From Fidelibacterota bacterium (GTDB lineage: Bacteria; Fidelibacterota; UBA2242), in contig JAUSPJ010000310.1 in the NCBI GenBank assembly GCA_030655795.1, forward strand, positions 1 through 8,252: a stretch of 8,252 bases of DNA, in the 5' to 3' direction. Positions 5,077 through 8,252 of this stretch are shown here, piece after piece. A program made the translations under genes and the position numbers. Within the stretch, counting starts at the first letter, position 1. Each line of letters starts with the position of its first letter. Below the pieces are notes generated by a model, which saw only the letters and a list, made by a program, of their open reading frames with translations, had not been told where the DNA came from and made no database searches.

Positions 5077-8000
5077 TTATCGAATTAACAGCAGTTTACT
5101 CCTGGCACTATAACCAGCCGTTTGAAAATGAAGCAGGTACACTCCCGAAGCAACCGCCTGTCCCGATTCATCCCTGGCATCCCATATTGCCAAATGATAT
5201 CCGGGATTTTTGTTTTCATTTATCAGGATTCGTACCAATCCTCCCCTGGCATCGTAGATCCGAATACTAACCTTACTCGCCCGTGGCAGTTCGTAGGGTA
5301 TATGCGTCATTGGATTGAAAGGATTCGGGTAGTTAGCTTTCAGGGCAAATTCCATAGGAATACCGGTCAATTCATCAATTGCGGAAATCGTTGCCGAAAT
5401 CACCGCCGAATAATCACTTTTATTACCATGAAAATCGACAGATACAATACGATAATAATAAACACCTGCCGGCATTGTCTCGGCATCAACAAAGTAATTC
5501 CCTGTTAATTTTGCATACGGTTCCATTCCCACAGGATCAAAATCCGCTACCATACTTCGGTAAACCATAAAATACTGAAAATCTTCATCAATCGGCTCAT
5601 CCCAATCCAGCTGGACGCTACCATCACCGGCAACCTGACTAAGCAAGCCTGTTGGAACATGCGGCTTGAGGTTATCCACGGAATAGCCCGCAACTTCACT
5701 ACTAATGAATATGCCTTCTGTCATTCCGGCAATAATCCGGAATAATAGTTTTCCATCGCTGATGTCCGAGGAATCAATCGGCGTATGGGCCAATAGCTCA
5801 TACGAGTCAGCCCCGTAGGCCACCATGGAATTCGCCGCAATCCAACCGCTGCCGTCATTGATTTCAACGGTATACATCTCAACCGTATCGCCGGATGCGG
5901 ATGTGGTTTTACCGAGAGGCGTTGCGGTATCATAAAAACTTTTCTGGAATGTCACCGTGACCCATCCGCCCTGATCTTCAGGAACATCCGTCACGCCGGT
6001 AATGAATGCCTGCCCGAGTGCCAGAGCATCGATAAAGTTTGCAAGTACAAGGGTGTCAGATACAATTCCGTTACTCACAATGAGTGTCACCGTATAAAGT
6101 CCGTAATTTTCATAAGTGTATAACGGATTTTGAACAGCGCTGGTACTTCCGTCGCCAAAATCCCATTGCCACGACGTAATCAAAACATCTTCACTCCGGG
6201 AATTATCGGTGAATTGAACTGTTAGCGGAACAACACCCCGGCGTATATCTGCCGTAAAATCGGCAAGCGGCGCCTGGACAGTTTTCCAGATACTTCGATT
6301 GGTCCCAATAATCCAGCTTGTACCATCGCCTGCAATTCCGACGCTGTAGGGATAATATTGGGCTGAAGTTCCCGGCAATGACTGCAATTGCCAGGTATAA
6401 CCGGCATCCCTGGTAATATAACAAGCATGAGCGCTATCGCCCCCGACAGCGATTCCCAGATTACTATCCCGGTCGATATAGAAAGAAAACAGCCACGCCG
6501 CAGGAACATCAAAGGCGGCTGGAGTCCAGCTAACGCCGCCGTCAACAGTTTTCCAGATACTGGTGACATATTGACTATCAACCATTTTATAATACATGAA
6601 CAGAAAGGTAATTTCATTTAAAATGTGGATCGAGTTGTCGCTGACGCCCGGATAGGCATTATCCAGGCTGGGAAGATTGCCCTTGATGCTTGACCAGGTA
6701 GCGCCGCCGTCCCGGGTAATAAAGGGTTCATTGGTCCATGGCGGGACATTTAGCTGACCAAGAGCAACACCCACATTTTGATTCAGCCAATCTGCCGCAT
6801 TAACATGGGGTCTGGAGGTCGGCAACGGCGCAATGGACTGAACGGTATAGGCTTCATTTTGAGGATCCCAGGTAATTTTCTTAAACCAGCGGGTACTGGT
6901 CACACCAAGCCTGGCGGTCCCGGAAACGTAAACCAAATTTTCGGTAATCTGCTGCAAATGCTTAATCTGATCGTCATTAACATCAAAACGCTGCGACCAG
7001 GTTTGACCGCCGTCACGGGTACACCAGACATATCCAAAAACCACATCGTAATTGTAGTTGTTGGAACCGTCATCCAGAGAAAACGAAACGCAGCCGATGT
7101 CTTCATTAATGAAACTTACCCGTGGTGTTACACCCAGTCCGTCGAAATTCTGAGCCGGCTCAGGGGAGACGTCCACCCAGGTCTGCCCGCCGTCAGTCGT
7201 TTTATATAATTTATTGTGACTGGAAACGATATAGGCAATATTTGCTGAAATAAATGCGCCATCGTAATAGTGTGTAGGATCAACGCCAGGACCGTTATTC
7301 AATTTCACAAAGCCATCCAGTTGCGGTTGCTGAACGGTTTTTTCCAGAACTTCTATATATCCTGTTTTCCTGATTGTATCTGTTTCAGTGGCATTGCCCG
7401 TAATCAACATTACATCGTACGCGCCAGGGGTTTCATATTTATGTTGCGGATTCTGAATAGCCGCGCGCGCTCCGTCACCAAATTCCCACTGCCAATATGT
7501 CGGTGAACCGCTGCTTTTATCTGTAAGATTCACCAGCAATGGTGCTTCTCCACTTGTCACATCCGCGGTAAACTCCGCTGTCAGCGCAATCGGTTCATGG
7601 TGAAGATACAATGCGCCAATATCGGCAATCGTGCCATCGGGATCAGGTAGCGATTGTGGATCGCCGGCATCGATACAGGGAGAGTTAGATTGCAAATTAT
7701 AATCACCGGCGCCGACAAACAGCGGATCACTGGAAATATCACCGGTTCCGGCAACAAATCCCTGGTAATTGTTTGTATTTTTCCAGACACAATTATAGCG
7801 CGAGATAACACTCCCATCATTTTCTGCTGCCTTAACGATTCCGGTCTCGCTTCCGACAATAATATTATTCACCACAATCGCATCTACAAAACCGGTCAGA
7901 ATTCCATAGGTTAGATTCCCAACAATGGTATTGTTTATTATTTGCGGGTTGCCCAGCTCAAAAACCTGAATACCTTCCCAACTATTGTTCAGTATCTGAT

Positions 8001-8252
8001 TAAACCGAATTATCGGCGATGAGCCAACTCCATTACTCCAATTGATGCTTGTACAAATTCCCGATGTGCCATCCCGGATAATACAGTACTCGATAGTTGG
8101 ACTGGCGCCTTCGCACATAATTCCGTAACCGGCGTTGATAATTGAAAATCCACGGATAACGGCATCGTTGGATTCACCGGCGTCGAAATTGAACGCATTG
8201 GCACCATCGGCATTTATAATACAATTCTGGGCGCCGTTTAAAGACCGCAGGA
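5077..8252 (-). CDS. Large secreted mosaic protein: beta-helix, PKD, Asp-box propeller, PKD, Fn3-like, type IX sorting domain (5' end beyond window)
   Basis: There are 1057 visible residues; the frame is open to the window edge, so start and signal peptide are not seen. Numbering here is from the codon at 8250. Residues 1-215 form a parallel beta-helix with rungs such as ASPTIEYCIIRDG and NPQIINNTIVG, closing with NSPCIDAGDP and ADIGALY. PKD1 spans about 222-302 (WQWEFGDG). A propeller follows with Asp-boxes TTDGGQTW (351-358), TRDGGQTW (411-418), TRDGGATW (512-519), TVDGGVSW (568-575) and TRDAGYTW (613-620). PKD2 spans about 662-741 (WQWDFGDG). Residues 744-859 are an FCB-type module with DVPEDQGG, 862-956 an Fn3 domain, and 963-1057 the sorting domain with NYPNPFNP (973-980), SGVYLL and a final LLLIR. 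Family knowledge predicts export through Sec and type IX secretion to the cell surface or medium. The ligand or substrate is unknown, and no catalytic site is recognised. It is unrelated to the arg genes and is separated from them by a terminator. Confidence 0.93.
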   Translation of the reverse strand, partial: LRSLNGAQNCIINADGANAFNFDAGESNDAVIRGFSIINAGYGIMCEGASPTIEYCIIRDGTSGICTSINWSNGVGSSPIIRFNQILNNSWEGIQVFELGNPQIINNTIVGNLTYGILTGFVDAIVVNNIIVGSETGIVKAAENDGSVISRYNCVWKNTNNYQGFVAGTGDISSDPLFVGAGDYNLQSNSPCIDAGDPQSLPDPDGTIADIGALYLHHEPIALTAEFTADVTSGEAPLLVNLTDKSSGSPTYWQWEFGDGARAAIQNPQHKYETPGAYDVMLITGNATETDTIRKTGYIEVLEKTVQQPQLDGFVKLNNGPGVDPTHYYDGAFISANIAYIVSSHNKLYKTTDGGQTWVDVSPEPAQNFDGLGVTPRVSFINEDIGCVSFSLDDGSNNYNYDVVFGYVWCTRDGGQTWSQRFDVNDDQIKHLQQITENLVYVSGTARLGVTSTRWFKKITWDPQNEAYTVQSIAPLPTSRPHVNAADWLNQNVGVALGQLNVPPWTNEPFITRDGGATWSSIKGNLPSLDNAYPGVSDNSIHILNEITFLFMYYKMVDSQYVTSIWKTVDGGVSWTPAAFDVPAAWLFSFYIDRDSNLGIAVGGDSAHACYITRDAGYTWQLQSLPGTSAQYYPYSVGIAGDGTSWIIGTNRSIWKTVQAPLADFTADIRRGVVPLTVQFTDNSRSEDVLITSWQWDFGDGSTSAVQNPLYTYENYGLYTVTLIVSNGIVSDTLVLANFIDALALGQAFITGVTDVPEDQGGWVTVTFQKSFYDTATPLGKTTSASGDTVEMYTVEINDGSGWIAANSMVAYGADSYELLAHTPIDSSDISDGKLLFRIIAGMTEGIFISSEVAGYSVDNLKPHVPTGLLSQVAGDGSVQLDWDEPIDEDFQYFMVYRSMVADFDPVGMEPYAKLTGNYFVDAETMPAGVYYYRIVSVDFHGNKSDYSAVISATISAIDELTGIPMEFALKANYPNPFNPMTHIPYELPRASKVSIRIYDARGGLVRILINENKNPGYHLAIWDARDESGQAVASGVYLLHFQTAGYSARSKLLLIR
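6278..6561. repeat. 17-bp direct repeat within the propeller coding region
   Basis: ACAGTTTTCCAGATACT occurs at 6278-6294 and again, identical, at 6545-6561, 267 bases apart. Both copies encode the same SIWKTV strand of neighbouring Asp-box propeller blades. It is best explained as conserved or recently duplicated blade sequence, not as a mobile element. Confidence 0.7.

Noticed and set aside
5122..7914. Several plus-strand frames of 60-140 residues opposite the large secreted-protein gene
   Set aside because: They are antisense to a frame with continuous domain matches, have no ribosome sites or known motifs, and are rich in odd composition.
1..8252. CRISPR arrays, insertion sequences, tRNA genes, phage or defence genes
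   Set aside because: No regularly spaced repeats, transposase motifs, terminal inverted repeats with duplicated targets, or cloverleaf sequences were seen; genes fill nearly all of the window.

Overview
The window is a chromosomal segment read entirely from the minus strand. It holds the first part of an arginine-biosynthesis operon and, upstream of it, the 3' part of a gene for a very large secreted mosaic protein. Two features suggest a bacterium of the FCB group, such as Calditrichota, KSB1, Marinimicrobia or Bacteroidota-related lineages. The large protein ends in the NYPNPFNP-type C-terminal sorting module of type IX secretion cargo, and the ArgH N-terminus has the FTVGRD form I associate with Bacteroidota. 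Base composition looks moderate. A genus cannot be assigned from sequence alone.

Right part (8252 down to 5077): an ORF open at the window edge with 1057 visible residues. In order it has a parallel beta-helix, a PKD domain, an Asp-box (BNR) beta-propeller, a second PKD domain, an FCB-type module with a fibronectin-like fold, and the C-terminal sorting domain. A strong intrinsic terminator (stem 5017-5051 plus a T-tract) closes this gene.

Centre (5007 to 4890): a compact control region for the arg operon. It has a near-consensus sigma70-type promoter (TTGACA, 17 bp, TATATT). Two tandem 18-bp ARG boxes 3 bp apart lie over the -10 element and the start of the transcript. This is the classical architecture for arginine-dependent repression by ArgR.

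Left part (4889 down to 1): argR, argG, argH, argC, argJ, all co-directional. argR and argG are 54 bp apart with a hairpin in between. argG/argH overlap by 23 bp, argH/argC overlap by 8 bp, and argC/argJ are 10 bp apart. ArgJ recycles the acetyl group between acetylornithine and glutamate, ArgC makes N-acetylglutamate semialdehyde, and ArgG and ArgH convert citrulline plus aspartate to arginine plus fumarate. argB, argD and argF are not visible and may lie beyond position 1.

I found no mobile element, CRISPR array, tRNA, rRNA or defence-like system. The points that most deserve a second look are the textbook ARG-box operator in what seems to be an FCB organism, the short C-terminus of ArgH, the argG tail that carries the argH ribosome-binding site, and the mosaic secreted protein.
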